DNA of 64,000 nucleotides from Microbulbifer harenosus (GCF_005771435.1 NZ_VANI01000004.1:477258-541257); one strand, 5' to 3'. Positions 7,566 to 17,661 are shown, counted from the stretch's first letter. Notes: a model not told the origin generated them from the sequence alone. Numbers and translations are program-made.

Positions 7566-10334
7566 ATGTACAAGAAACTCGCATTGGCCTTGGCGGTCAC
7601 GGCGCTCACTGCCTGTGGAGGCGGCGGTGGCGGAAGCTCCGATGGCGGCGGTGGCAGCTCAAGCAGTAGTTCCAGCAGTGGTGGCAGCTCGAGTTCCTCC
7701 AGTTCTAGCGGCGGCAACGGCAGCCCGGTTTCAATTGGCGGCACTGCGGCCAAGGGCATCATTTCTGGCGCACTTGTGGAGGCGCACAAAGCGGATGGTA
7801 CCGTGATCGGTACTGCCACTACTGCGGCCGATGGTAGTTACCGTATCGATCTCGGAAGGTATAGCGGTGCGGTAAAGCTGGTGCTGACGAATCCGGCCGA
7901 AGGCAAGGCGATGGTGACCTGTGACACTGCCAGCTGTCGCGCCGCCGGTACCGATGATGCCGACACCGATAGCGACGGTGTGATTGAGTTCGGCGAGCAA
8001 TATGCGCTGGATTATGAACTGAGTTCCGTCGTGTACGTAGACGAAACCGCGACCGAAGTATCCAGTAGCATTACCGCGCTGACTACGCTGGTTTCTGAAA
8101 AGGCGGGAGTTCAACTTGACCAGGCGAGCATTGCTGCGGCCAACAGCTTTGTAAAAAATGCCCTGGGGCTGGATGCCAACCCGGATACGATTGCGCCGGT
8201 GGATCTTACCAAGGCTACTGAGGCGAACGAGCAGCAGTTGCGCTTTGCACTGGTTAACGCCGCGATAGAGCAAGCGGCAGACGGAGATGTAGCGGCACAA
8301 TTGGCGGGCTTGACCGCAGGCTTTGCTTCCAACGCGATAGGCGCCACTGCGCTGCAGGGAATCAGCAATGCTATTACCTTAGTGGCGGAAACCGCCGGTG
8401 CCAATAACACTGCACTGGGCGGTGTTGCCGATGCCGCGGCTGGCGCAGGACAAGATATTGCCAGTGCGATAGAAGACAACTGCAGTGACAGTGGAACCTG
8501 CCTGCCACCGATAGAGTTCAGCGGAGAGCTGGCCACTAATCTGCAACAAGCCAAGGCTCTGGTTGCTACTGCGCGTAAAGTTTCCGTAGAAGCCCTGGCT
8601 GCTATAAATGCGGAAATCGATGTGGACTCCGAGAGTTACAATCCGGACAACATTGTGGTGAAACTGCAAAGTGCCGAGTCGCTTCTCGACAGTGAAACCC
8701 AGCATGTATTGACCGCCTTCCGCGAAGTCAGCGATGTACTGGTCAATCAGATTTCCGCAGTAGAGTTCGGTGTAGAGCCTGCGCTTGAAACACCCTTCTT
8801 CAACCTCAGCGACGCGGCGGGCTATCTCTGGGACAAGTATCTCGAAGATACCGACTACGACTCACGCGCGAGCGCTATGGCGCACTTTCCCGCTGGCAGC
8901 ATTGTCAAAAATGGCACTGTGTGGACCCTAAGCAACGGCGTCTATGATCTGGATGGCAGCCATTTCACCACGGATGACCAGGTCGCGGTAAATATCACAA
9001 TTACCCTTCCCGACCTGAGCGGTGAGCCCGGTAGCATTTCCATGCCTGCGGGAGAAAATATCCTCTCCATCGAAGGCGCGGCGGTGCTCGGAGATAATCG
9101 GTTTGCGCTGGGTGATGGCTCTAAAGTAACCCTGGCATTGGCGGAATCCTTTGCCGAAGATACTGAAGGCGATCCGATAATCGAGAGTGTCAGCATTGCA
9201 GTGAACGGTAGCCTGGAAAATGCCAGCTACGGTTTTGAAGGTGCGGTTGCGCTGGCATTGAGCGAAGGCGAGTCCTATCAGCAAATGATGCCGGATAACG
9301 ACGCGCTTTTGCTGTTACCGGAAAAACTGTCCCTGCAGGGTACATTTACCGACAAGGCGAAGGGCACAGACGTAACGGCGGGTGTTACCCTGACCATCGA
9401 CAACGTCAATGAGTACGGCTTTTACCCGAGTGGCTATCAGCGAGAGAATCTTGTCAGCTATGTTTACGACGAAACGGATAACAGCCTGACAGTGACTTTC
9501 GGTACCGAAGCAAATCAGGTCGTCGCCCGGTATACCTTGTCAGTGGATTCAACCGAAACCTATACCGACTACTACATCGCAGCCGAATGTGTCAGTGTAA
9601 TCGGTGAAGCAGAGTGTAATCTTCCTGCGCGTACTTACTTTGGGGGCCTCGCTACCACTGAGCAGATGTCCTATGACGATTGCTGGAGCTTGGACTTTGC
9701 ATGGAACTGGGAGAACGGTATTTGCTACTACAGCATTCTCGCGCAAGACACCGGCGTTCAACAGGATATCCGTGTGGCATTCGACGAGTACTATGGCGAG
9801 TGGTTGTTGGCCGGCAGCCTGAAGGCGCGTGTGCCGGGAGAGGGCACCTATGTCCCGGGACCTGACGACTGGTACGAAACACTCGGCTTTGCTTCCATTG
9901 TGCCTTCCGATGCCGCAACAGGTGCCATCTCCGCGACACTCATTTATCCGGAAATGGATGTGGACGCCGAAGGCCGTTATGCCAAAGCCACCTTCCGTGC
10001 AAATGCCAGCGGAAAACTCTCCGCTACCCTGCCGGAGATGGATATCGAACTGGTGCTCAAGCGCACCGGGTACGAGGTGGCAGATCTGTCACTTGCGCTG
10101 GCATGGGGCAGTGATTCTCTACGTGTGGAGTACACCTACGAGGGCGAAGACAGCGCGCCGGTAATTTTGCTCACCGATGGCGAAGGCAGCGTGTTCGAGC
10201 TGACCTTCAGCAGCGAAGGCGAAGCCGCCGGCACCATTAGCAAGGATGGCACCGTCTACGGCACCCTGACGGAAGAAGGTGACGATATCTACGTGATTAC
10301 CTGGATCGACAATGCCATCGAAACTCTGCTCTAA
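7566..10334 (+). CDS. Large lipoprotein with Gly/Ser linker, function unknown
   Basis: The 922-aa protein starts MYKKLALALAVTALTAC, a short lipoprotein signal with lipobox LTAC (lipidated Cys17). Position +2 after the Cys is Gly, so outer-membrane sorting is plausible. Residues 18-55 are almost pure Gly and Ser, a linker common in cell-surface lipoproteins of Cellvibrionales. A carboxypeptidase-regulatory-like module follows (GIISGALVEAHKADGTVIGTATTAADGSYRIDL). The remaining ~800 residues are acidic and beta-rich with no recognised domain. Start choice: the ATG at 7566 is preceded by TAGGA and gives an ideal signal peptide, whereas the open frame from 7320 does not. Confidence 0.75.
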   Translation: MYKKLALALAVTALTACGGGGGGSSDGGGGSSSSSSSSGGSSSSSSSSGGNGSPVSIGGTAAKGIISGALVEAHKADGTVIGTATTAADGSYRIDLGRYSGAVKLVLTNPAEGKAMVTCDTASCRAAGTDDADTDSDGVIEFGEQYALDYELSSVVYVDETATEVSSSITALTTLVSEKAGVQLDQASIAAANSFVKNALGLDANPDTIAPVDLTKATEANEQQLRFALVNAAIEQAADGDVAAQLAGLTAGFASNAIGATALQGISNAITLVAETAGANNTALGGVADAAAGAGQDIASAIEDNCSDSGTCLPPIEFSGELATNLQQAKALVATARKVSVEALAAINAEIDVDSESYNPDNIVVKLQSAESLLDSETQHVLTAFREVSDVLVNQISAVEFGVEPALETPFFNLSDAAGYLWDKYLEDTDYDSRASAMAHFPAGSIVKNGTVWTLSNGVYDLDGSHFTTDDQVAVNITITLPDLSGEPGSISMPAGENILSIEGAAVLGDNRFALGDGSKVTLALAESFAEDTEGDPIIESVSIAVNGSLENASYGFEGAVALALSEGESYQQMMPDNDALLLLPEKLSLQGTFTDKAKGTDVTAGVTLTIDNVNEYGFYPSGYQRENLVSYVYDETDNSLTVTFGTEANQVVARYTLSVDSTETYTDYYIAAECVSVIGEAECNLPARTYFGGLATTEQMSYDDCWSLDFAWNWENGICYYSILAQDTGVQQDIRVAFDEYYGEWLLAGSLKARVPGEGTYVPGPDDWYETLGFASIVPSDAATGAISATLIYPEMDVDAEGRYAKATFRANASGKLSATLPEMDIELVLKRTGYEVADLSLALAWGSDSLRVEYTYEGEDSAPVILLTDGEGSVFELTFSSEGEAAGTISKDGTVYGTLTEEGDDIYVITWIDNAIETLL

Positions 10335-11427
10335 GCGGGGGCGATCGCAACGTCATGCAAGAGGCCACCATTGGTGGCCTCTTCTTGTTCTGGCGTCTGC
10401 GAGCCTGCCTGTACAGTCCGTCGCCCAGCCGGCCGGCATCACGCTGGATTTTACCAGCCGCACCGTTAGTGAAGCATTGCCGATCAGTGAATTTGCCGGT
10501 GACTGGAAAAACGCCCCCAGCGCCGGCGACAGCACCTGGACGCGCAACCGTCTGGAGCTGGGTGCCAACTATGGCAACTGGACGGTCGGCTACACCCAGC
10601 GTTTTGACTACCGCCTCGAATACAACCGCGACACTGCGGACCTGTATTACCGCAATGAAAATAACTTGCCTGCAAGACAGGGGGATGTGCCGGTTTTCCT
10701 GCGTATCGACCAGCTGCGCGCGCAAGGGTTCAAAATCGGTTACCGCCACCGGTGGCAAAGCGGCATCTTTGCGCGTGTCAGTGTCACCGCGCTTGAGGCC
10801 AGCGATTTTCAGGCGGGGCAACTAGCAGGTACCCTGAATGCGGAGGGTGATTTTTTCTCCGGTACCGCCGACCTCGACTATCGCTACACCAAAGACCTGT
10901 TGTTGGAACACCAGTTCGACATGCCCCAGGGGCGGGGCTTCACGACAGATCTCGCCGTCGGCTACAGCGGTAGTGAACGCACCATACAGATACAACTGCA
11001 GGATTTATACAACCGCATCGACTGGGAGTTGGCGCCGCATACGTACGGTAAGTTCGACACCATCGACCGCGATGTGGAAGACAAGGTACAGCTGAACCCA
11101 CTGTTCTCCGGCAAGCGCCTGCTGGAAGATTTCCGGCAGAAAATGCCGATGTACGGGCTCGCCAGCTACACCGAACATGCCCGAGGCGGCGCCGACGTGA
11201 AGCTCGATGTCGAGTACTACGGCAACGACCTGCGCTATACGACGGGGCTGCTCTGGGACCATGTCCCGGGAAACCCCTATCTTGGATACGAATTGGTGGA
11301 TCGGCAGTGGTTGTTGTCTGTTGGTGATGACAACGGCATTTGGAAATTACAGCTGGGGTTCGACGATCCCGATCTGGAAAAGGCGCACAGCCTGACCATT
11401 GCCATGGCGGTGGCGGCGTATTGGTAA
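10312..11427 (+). CDS. Exported beta-barrel-like protein, overlapping the lipoprotein gene
   Basis: The 371-aa protein overlaps the preceding lipoprotein gene by 23 bases, a sign of translational coupling. It has a hydrophobic signal (HHWWPLLVLASASLPVQSVAQ) ending near residue 39. A long series of alternating strands with frequent Tyr/Trp/Arg follows (GNWTVGYTQRFDYRLEYNR, KIGYRHRWQSGIFARVSV), and the protein ends in an aromatic residue (AVAAYW). The terminal aromatic residue and strand pattern fit an outer-membrane beta barrel; no specific family was recognised. The ATG at 10312 is the only early ATG in frame. The signal peptide is encoded across an inverted repeat (separate entry). Confidence 0.65.
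   Translation: MPSKLCSKRGRSQRHARGHHWWPLLVLASASLPVQSVAQPAGITLDFTSRTVSEALPISEFAGDWKNAPSAGDSTWTRNRLELGANYGNWTVGYTQRFDYRLEYNRDTADLYYRNENNLPARQGDVPVFLRIDQLRAQGFKIGYRHRWQSGIFARVSVTALEASDFQAGQLAGTLNAEGDFFSGTADLDYRYTKDLLLEHQFDMPQGRGFTTDLAVGYSGSERTIQIQLQDLYNRIDWELAPHTYGKFDTIDRDVEDKVQLNPLFSGKRLLEDFRQKMPMYGLASYTEHARGGADVKLDVEYYGNDLRYTTGLLWDHVPGNPYLGYELVDRQWLLSVGDDNGIWKLQLGFDDPDLEKAHSLTIAMAVAAYW
10361..10381 (+). promoter_or_regulatory. Inverted repeat inside the signal-peptide codons of the beta-barrel gene
   Basis: GAGGCCACC and GGTGGCCTC pair perfectly around ATT, 26 bases after the lipoprotein stop, followed by TCTTGTT. By position it looks like a weak terminator for the lipoprotein gene, yet it lies within the coding part of the next gene. 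It could attenuate downstream expression. There is no clean T-run. Confidence 0.45.
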
Positions 11428-11589
11428 AGCGGTGTGACGCACGTAGAAAATTCACTCTGACACGATTTTATAATTGCTGAGCTTGGCGGCAATAAGTGAT
11501 GTAATACGGGCCGGTTTTCCAACGGCCTCCGCCAACGCCGACGGGCGGACGCCATCACGGACTGAATACAATCACAGGAGGTGACTGTC

Positions 11590-12531
11590 GTGCCCGTCTT
11601 TGCCTATCAATCCCTCAATTCCGGCAACAATACCGATCGCGGTGTACACGCATCGAACTCACAACGGTTTACCGAGAGTACCCACAACAACATCGCCGCC
11701 GGCGGCGGCCGCTGGATGCTGGCGATGCCGGTTGCCGACAGTGCGGCGCCGGATATACCGATACACGGCCCCGCGCAGTTACTGCCCAGCGCGCAAAAAA
11801 ACTACATCCAAAAAGGTAAACACACGGATGTGAACTTTCGCAAGATGGTGGAAGGTAAGGCGCGACAGACTCACCAGCATCTGATCCGCTCCCTCGGGCA
11901 GTGCAGCCTGATGGTCTACGGGGAAATGGATGGCAATCATAGCGACTGGCAGAGCATGCAGAATCACGCCGGCAACCTGCTCGGTGCCTTCAGTTCCGGC
12001 AAGGCGTGCAACAGTTTCAGCGTACATACCAACGGCAGTGGCAGCCACCAGATTCTCGGGCAGGGGATGGGCTGGATCGCCATTAAGAGCGATGGAATCC
12101 GCGCTCTGTTTGTGCATGTTCCGAACAGCGTGGCCACCCAGGAAGCGCTCACGAAAAAGTTTTACCGCGATATTCAAGACTCTCTACTGGGCGTTGCCGG
12201 TGGCGGTGTGATCGATGTCATCATGGGCGACACCAACCAACCGCGCCTTGGCTACACCCAGGAAGTGGTGTCCGCGGCGACCGGGCAGAATTTTTCGGTG
12301 TTTCACCAGGGGAAGGATATTCAGCCGGAAGACGCCCACCAGCGCAGCTTTGGTGGCACCAACAGTAATGCCTCAAAAAAATACGATGTAGCTGTCTACA
12401 ATACCGCGACGGTAACCATCGAAGATCTGGTCTATCTGTCCCAGTGCACGGAAGTGGCTGGTGAAAACGGCAGTCTCGCCGCTGCGGTTACCGACCATAT
12501 GGGTATTGGCATCAGAGTGGTTAAAAACTGA
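11590..12531 (+). CDS. Putative endonuclease/exonuclease/phosphatase-fold protein
   Basis: The 313-aa protein shows a weak EEP-superfamily pattern. IDVIMGDTNQP near residues 213-223 corresponds to the family GDxN motif, and AAVTDHMGIGIRV at the extreme C-terminus corresponds to the closing SDH motif. An earlier VYGEMDGNH may hold the metal-binding glutamate. No signal peptide is evident. The start was set at GTG 11590 because the upstream AGGAGGTGA is a near-perfect ribosome-binding site 6 bases away; the in-frame GTG at 11581 is part of that site. It is a single gene ending before a strong terminator. Confidence 0.5.
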   Translation: MPVFAYQSLNSGNNTDRGVHASNSQRFTESTHNNIAAGGGRWMLAMPVADSAAPDIPIHGPAQLLPSAQKNYIQKGKHTDVNFRKMVEGKARQTHQHLIRSLGQCSLMVYGEMDGNHSDWQSMQNHAGNLLGAFSSGKACNSFSVHTNGSGSHQILGQGMGWIAIKSDGIRALFVHVPNSVATQEALTKKFYRDIQDSLLGVAGGGVIDVIMGDTNQPRLGYTQEVVSAATGQNFSVFHQGKDIQPEDAHQRSFGGTNSNASKKYDVAVYNTATVTIEDLVYLSQCTEVAGENGSLAAAVTDHMGIGIRVVKN

Positions 12532-12632
12532 GTCTTTGCCAGGGCCGGGAGCTCTTGACGGTATCGGGTAGTATTTCGTTATGCTCTCGACTCCGGCATG
12601 TACTTGGGTGTGACTGTCAGTAAAAACAAAAA

Positions 12633-12665
12633 GGCCGCAGATGACTAATCTGCGGCCTTTTTGTT
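12633..12665. terminator. Strong bidirectional terminator
   Basis: GGCCGCAGAT and ATCTGCGGCC pair perfectly around GACTA, with an A-run to the left and a T-run to the right. It lies between convergent genes and can end transcription from both. Confidence 0.9.
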
Positions 12666-12682
12666 ATATCGCCTGTTGAGCG

Positions 12683-14569
12683 TTACTTATCCGTTTCCGG
12701 CAGCTTTGCTTCCGCTTCCTTGCGAAGGAAGCCCGCCGCTTCCTCGTCGTGTACCAGACTGTGATCGTCGGGCATGGCGCGGGTCTGCTGATTCAGTTGG
12801 TGAATCTGCGAGGCGTTGCCCAAGTCGCGGTTGCTGGTGATGGAGGCAATGGACTCGCGATCCTTCAGGAAATTCACCACGTCATTCTTGATGCTCTGAA
12901 GTTCGCGCTCGTCCCGGTGCATTTCCAGAATGTGACGCGGATGCTCCAGATTTTTCATGCCGGTTGAGGCGAAGGTGCTGGAAACGATGCGAGATACAAC
13001 CACCCAGGGGGTAATGCTGCTGCGCACCAGGGTGTTCTCGGAGCGGGTGCTGTCGTGAATACCGGTACCAGTGGAAATCTTCGATTCGGTAAAGGTGCCC
13101 TCACATTTGAAATACACCAGCAGGGATTCAAATTGGATCTCGGCAAAGTGCAGGTGCGCCGCGTTAGAGAGTAGTTGTCCAAAGGACTTCAACAGGAAGC
13201 CAATCAGGAGGATATGCACTGCGCCCATGCTGAGGCCCAGCAGCGTGAACACCTGCTCGCTGTTCAGGATCTGCTTGATTGAGCCGGTAGCGGGATTGGC
13301 AATGAAGCTGTAAATATCCACCGCCTTGTAAGCCAGCATCAGCGTGAAGGCGATGGCGATTATGCTCAGAACATTGCCCGCAATCAGGGCGGCAAAACGC
13401 GCTTTGCGGAAGGTCTCGCCGAGTTCCATGGGCTTTACGCGGGGCTGGACCTCCTGAATCATTTCACCGCGAAACCCGCCCTTGCCATCGGTCTGTTCCT
13501 GCAGCTGCGGGTCGAGTTCGCGGTACACGCGATTGGGAACTTCCTTGTAGCGGCGGTTGGCCATTACCAGGTTGTCGAGATTGATGAAAATTTCGTTCGG
13601 GTGAACCGACTCCTGCCAGTTCTCGCGCAATTCCGATACCTCTGCCACCGGATTGGCGACGGTGAGGCGCTGGCGCAAAAGTACAAAGCACAGCGCACCG
13701 CTGGCCGCGCCGAGCAAAAGTGCGGAAATGATGTACAGTCCCGGATTCAGGTTGGGCACCTGGGCCAGGAAGCCGTCCAGTTGCTCCGGGGTGACACGGC
13801 TCTTGGCAAGCATCCAGGAGACGGCGAGGCCGGCCAACACGGGCACGATCAGGGCCAGGGTAATTGCTCGGGACAGTGTGCCGCCGCCGAGAGATTCGAT
13901 GTTGTGCTCGGCACTGCGCTGGATCGGCTTGCCCGCGCGCCGCCAGATTGCCAGCAGATAGACCATCAGCAGCACGGAATATACCGGGAACAGCAGCTCC
14001 CCGGCTGTGCCGGCGAAACCCGCCAGGGATACGAATGCCACCAGGGCAAAAGCCACAAGTGCGAACAGCGTACTGGTCCAGGCTCCGAACAAACGCTGGG
14101 CGAAGTTGCGCACCGGGTAGGGCATAAACAGCAATTTGGGGATGAAGGTGTGTAACAGGCGCGCCAGGAATCCCTGTGGCTCGGTAAATGTCGCATTCTT
14201 GCGGCCAATGAGCATTTCTTCCAGCTGCTGCGCGTTGTAGGCCACATAGGCGGCCTCTTCCTTGGCGGTACTGCTTTCCGATTTGCTGCGGTTTGGGGCC
14301 AGCGAGGTGGGGTGGTTGCGGCCCACGAAGTAACGCAGCACCGCGTAAATACCGCCAGCGAGTACACGGATGCCCGAGCCTAACAGAAACAGGCCGAACG
14401 CCATCAGTATCCAGCCGGCACCGGCATTTTCTTTGACCGTGCCCGCGGCAGAAATCAGCAGCACCAGACCGGAAATGGTCTGCAGGCCGCCGCGGATGGC
14501 GGTGACAGTGCCTTCGGTTTTGAATGGATTTTTAAGCCCAAGGTCGATCGATCCATAATCGAACGCCAT
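12683..14569 (-). CDS. Polytopic membrane protein, function unknown
   Basis: The 628-aa protein begins MAFDYGSIDLGLKNPFKTEG. It has two N-terminal helices, a soluble Ser/Lys-rich loop, four central helices (FALVAFALVAFVSLAG; VYSVLLMVYLLAIW; ALIVPVLAGLAVSW; IISALLLGAASGALC), then two more (residues ~390-440), and a C-terminal soluble domain of about 150 residues with acidic helices. No enzyme motif or known domain was recognised. The ATG at 14569 has AGAGGGG upstream and replaces an open-frame extension of 13 residues. It is transcribed alone, ending at the strong bidirectional terminator. Confidence 0.65.
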   Translation of the reverse strand: MAFDYGSIDLGLKNPFKTEGTVTAIRGGLQTISGLVLLISAAGTVKENAGAGWILMAFGLFLLGSGIRVLAGGIYAVLRYFVGRNHPTSLAPNRSKSESSTAKEEAAYVAYNAQQLEEMLIGRKNATFTEPQGFLARLLHTFIPKLLFMPYPVRNFAQRLFGAWTSTLFALVAFALVAFVSLAGFAGTAGELLFPVYSVLLMVYLLAIWRRAGKPIQRSAEHNIESLGGGTLSRAITLALIVPVLAGLAVSWMLAKSRVTPEQLDGFLAQVPNLNPGLYIISALLLGAASGALCFVLLRQRLTVANPVAEVSELRENWQESVHPNEIFINLDNLVMANRRYKEVPNRVYRELDPQLQEQTDGKGGFRGEMIQEVQPRVKPMELGETFRKARFAALIAGNVLSIIAIAFTLMLAYKAVDIYSFIANPATGSIKQILNSEQVFTLLGLSMGAVHILLIGFLLKSFGQLLSNAAHLHFAEIQFESLLVYFKCEGTFTESKISTGTGIHDSTRSENTLVRSSITPWVVVSRIVSSTFASTGMKNLEHPRHILEMHRDERELQSIKNDVVNFLKDRESIASITSNRDLGNASQIHQLNQQTRAMPDDHSLVHDEEAAGFLRKEAEAKLPETDK

Positions 14570-14788
14570 GCTTGTCCCCTCTTGTTTTAAATACTCATGA
14601 ATCCGCACTACTAACGCCGCGGATTATCGGTGTTACTGATGAAAAAAACGGTGACTGGTCGCACTGGTAACTGTGACTCAGCGCGCAATTATCTGGCGGA
14701 ATGGGTTATACCACGCTTGGATTGCGGGCGCGAGAATCGAGATCACTGCGAGGAATTGAAAATGAAATCTTCGCTACTGTCGGGTTGT

Positions 14789-14820
14789 CACTCAGCCCCC
14801 TGAATTTCGGGGGCTGAGTG
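14789..14820. other. Perfect 12-bp hairpin between minus-strand genes
   Basis: CACTCAGCCCCC pairs with GGGGGCTGAGTG around TGAATTTC. It is just downstream of the M1 peptidase gene and could end its transcript, but no T-run follows on the minus strand, so the role is uncertain. Confidence 0.5.
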
Positions 14821-14845
14821 AGTGTGGCTAGCGTTTTGCCGAAGC

Positions 14846-17533
14846 TCAGTTATTGGCCTGGTGCTGTAGCGTATCCATAGCTCTGCACCATTCGCTCTGC
14901 TGGCGGCGATCTTTCAACACGCGGCCCAGGGCCGGCATGAGATTGGTGCTATTGGTGAGCGCACTGTTGTAGGCCGCGATATCCTCTTTAACACACACCA
15001 CCGGGAACAGCATGGCGTAGGCCTTGTTGTAGAGGGTGTCGCCGGTGCTGCTGACCTGCGGCACCGCGGCAAACAGGCGCGGGGCGAGTTGGCGGTAAAG
15101 GTCGAGCTGTTCCGCCGGGAACAGGCTGCCGGCAGCGGCGCGAATCTGGCTCAGTTTGAGGGTGTCGCGCTTGTCGAGGATGTTATCCAGCCACAGGCTT
15201 TTTGCCTCCAGGGTCGGGCGGCCGGCACGGGCACTGATGGCGGCAAGTTGCGCCCGGTCACTGCTGTCGTTTTCCAGCTGCCGGTTGATGCGCTCTTCAT
15301 AGTCGCCGAACAGATTGCGATTCAGCAGGGCGATCAGCGGCCAGCTGCGGTCCTTGTCGATCTCCAGGCCTTTGATTGTCATTTTATGGTCGAGCAATCG
15401 CTCGGCACGCTTCAATGCGGTCTTGCTCTGGGCGAGATCAGACCAGGTCTGGAACCAGGTTTTCTGTGCATCACTTTTTTGCGGTGCCGCATTCAGCTGC
15501 CTCCAGGCAAAGTCCTCGATGGCCTGCAATTTTTCCTTGCGCAGGGATTGCGGAATATCCAGGCGGAACAGATAGGCGCGCGCGCTTTCCAGATGGCCGG
15601 CAATCAAACGGATGACGTTGATGTCGGTTTCCTTGCTGGCATTGGCGAGGGCAAACTCGATCCAGTCGGTAAGCGGCAGCTTTGCATCCGTGACCGAATC
15701 GTACAGGCTCTGCCACAGCATCAGGCGCGTGAACGGGCTTTCGATGTCGTTGATATGGCGGTTGATGGCCGCCACAGAATTGCCGTCGAGACTGGTTTTC
15801 ACGTAGGCCCAGTCTTCATCGTTGGGGCTCAGGATCTGCGGGCAGGGCATGCCGACGGCATCTTTCACTTCCGTGCGCGCGCCGCTGTAGATCGCGGGCA
15901 CCTTGGCGACCCGGGTCATCTTGCCGCCCTGCATACGGTAAATACCCAGCTGCACCTTCTGCGAGCGCAGTACCGGGTACTGCTCCGGTGCGCTCTGCTC
16001 GATGGTGAGCGAAGTAATGCGGTCGCGGTCGCACTGAAAGCTGGCGGAAATGGTGTTGACGCCGGCCTTGTACAGCCAGTTCTGCGTCCACTGCTGCAGG
16101 TCCTTGTTGGCGGCCTTGCCGAGCGCGCCCATAAAGTCGTCGAGCTCCGCGTTGCCGTAGGAGTACTGCTTGAGATAGTTGCTCACGCCTTGGCGGAATT
16201 CTTCCTTGCCCAGGTAGTAGGGCAGCTGGTTCAGCACCGAGCCACCCTTGCCGTAAGTGATGCCGTCGAAGTTGGAGAAGGCCTCGTCGGTATTCGGCAC
16301 CGGCACTTCAATGGGATGGGTGGTGGGCAGCTGGTCGGCGCCGTAGGCCCAGCGCTTGGAGCCCAGGTAGAAGTTCTGCCACACATCCTCGAATTCGCTG
16401 TTTTCCGCCAGGGCCAGCGATGCCATATAGGTGGCGAAACTCTCTTTCAGCCACAGGCCGTTCCACCACTTCATGGTTACCAGGTCGCCAAACCACATGT
16501 GCGCCATCTCGTGGGCAATCACATTAGCGAGGCGCTGGCGCTGGGCCTGGGTTTTGGCTCCGCGGCTGACGTAGGCGGCTTCATTGAAGGTCACCGCGGC
16601 GACATTTTCCATGGCGCCGATGGTGAAGTCCGGCACGATCACCTGATCGTATTTGCCGAACGGATAGGGAATGTCGAAATACTTCTGGTAGAAGTCAAAA
16701 GACTCGCGGGTGAACTTGAACCAGTCCTCCGGTTTGACGTACTCCGCCATCGCCTTGCGCGCGAACAGGCGCAGGGGAATACCGTTGGCGTCGCTCTCCC
16801 ACACGGCATAGGGGCCGGCGTGCAGCGGGAAGATGTAGGAAGAGAATTTCTTGGTCTGCGGGAAATACCAGCGCTTCAGACCATTTTCCACTTCCTCCAC
16901 TTTTTCTTCGCGCGCGGTAGTGATCACCTGCCAGTCCGCCGGCGCGGTCACTTCCACGGTGTAGCGTGCCTTGAGGTCCGGCTGGTCGAAGTGCGGGAAA
17001 AAGCGGTTGGCTTTGTAAGGCTCGAAGTGGGTGTAGAGGTAGGCGCTTCCGTCTTCCTGGTCCTTGAAACGGTGCAGGCCGGAGCCGTCGCTGGAATAGG
17101 GATGGCTGTATTCGATGACGATCTGGTTTTCGCCCTTGCGCAGATCCCGCGGGGCGATACTGATGAAGTTGCCGTTGTAGTGGAATTTGACCGGCTTGCC
17201 GTTGGCGCGCACCGACTTCACGTCACCGCCGGCGAAGTCGACCGTCAACGGCTGTTTCAGATCGTGGGCGAGGGTGGTGTCGGCGGTGACCACGCCGGTG
17301 AAACTCTCGGCATCGCCGTCGAGTTTCACCGCAATGGTGTAATCCACATCGGCGATCTGCGCGCGGCGCAGCGCCGCGTATTCCGCCGTCAGCAGCGGTG
17401 CATTCGGCCGTTCGATCGGACTTGCTTGGTTATTGTCACGTGCCACTGCCGCTGCAGTGACACTCAAGGTGCTGAAAACAACCCCGGCAATGGCGGTGCG
17501 ACGGATCGTACTGACGAGTGAAATTCGGGGCAT
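14846..17533 (-). CDS. Exported M1-family aminopeptidase (first copy)
   Basis: The 895-aa zinc aminopeptidase of the M1 (PepN-like) family carries GAMEN at 306-310 (peptide N-terminus recognition), HEMAH at 341-345 with the third zinc ligand Glu364 in LWLKESFA, and the downstream TYGKGGSVL tyrosine. A Sec signal peptide (residues 1-32, ending AAAVARD) suggests periplasmic location, unlike cytoplasmic PepN. An ERAP1-type C-terminal helical domain follows. GGAG lies 6 bases before the ATG. A paralogue is encoded 1.2 kb upstream, with the esterase gene between; all three run in the same direction. Confidence 0.9.
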   Translation of the reverse strand: MPRISLVSTIRRTAIAGVVFSTLSVTAAAVARDNNQASPIERPNAPLLTAEYAALRRAQIADVDYTIAVKLDGDAESFTGVVTADTTLAHDLKQPLTVDFAGGDVKSVRANGKPVKFHYNGNFISIAPRDLRKGENQIVIEYSHPYSSDGSGLHRFKDQEDGSAYLYTHFEPYKANRFFPHFDQPDLKARYTVEVTAPADWQVITTAREEKVEEVENGLKRWYFPQTKKFSSYIFPLHAGPYAVWESDANGIPLRLFARKAMAEYVKPEDWFKFTRESFDFYQKYFDIPYPFGKYDQVIVPDFTIGAMENVAAVTFNEAAYVSRGAKTQAQRQRLANVIAHEMAHMWFGDLVTMKWWNGLWLKESFATYMASLALAENSEFEDVWQNFYLGSKRWAYGADQLPTTHPIEVPVPNTDEAFSNFDGITYGKGGSVLNQLPYYLGKEEFRQGVSNYLKQYSYGNAELDDFMGALGKAANKDLQQWTQNWLYKAGVNTISASFQCDRDRITSLTIEQSAPEQYPVLRSQKVQLGIYRMQGGKMTRVAKVPAIYSGARTEVKDAVGMPCPQILSPNDEDWAYVKTSLDGNSVAAINRHINDIESPFTRLMLWQSLYDSVTDAKLPLTDWIEFALANASKETDINVIRLIAGHLESARAYLFRLDIPQSLRKEKLQAIEDFAWRQLNAAPQKSDAQKTWFQTWSDLAQSKTALKRAERLLDHKMTIKGLEIDKDRSWPLIALLNRNLFGDYEERINRQLENDSSDRAQLAAISARAGRPTLEAKSLWLDNILDKRDTLKLSQIRAAAGSLFPAEQLDLYRQLAPRLFAAVPQVSSTGDTLYNKAYAMLFPVVCVKEDIAAYNSALTNSTNLMPALGRVLKDRRQQSEWCRAMDTLQHQANN

Positions 17534-17661
17534 TGAATTCTCCGGTAGATATTTCAGTTGTGCAGCGCCCTGTATTCAAAGTATTCCGTGCCCGGATGAC
17601 CAGCGGCGTGAGAGCACACAGGATACCCCAGACCGTTTGGCCATCCCATTGCCGAATCGAA

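Noticed and set aside
15089..17521. An 810-codon open frame on the plus strand opposite the first M1 aminopeptidase
   Set aside because: It is the antisense of a clear M1 gene with all catalytic motifs; long antisense frames are usual in GC-rich genes. Its translation is rich in Val/Gly/His with no domain.
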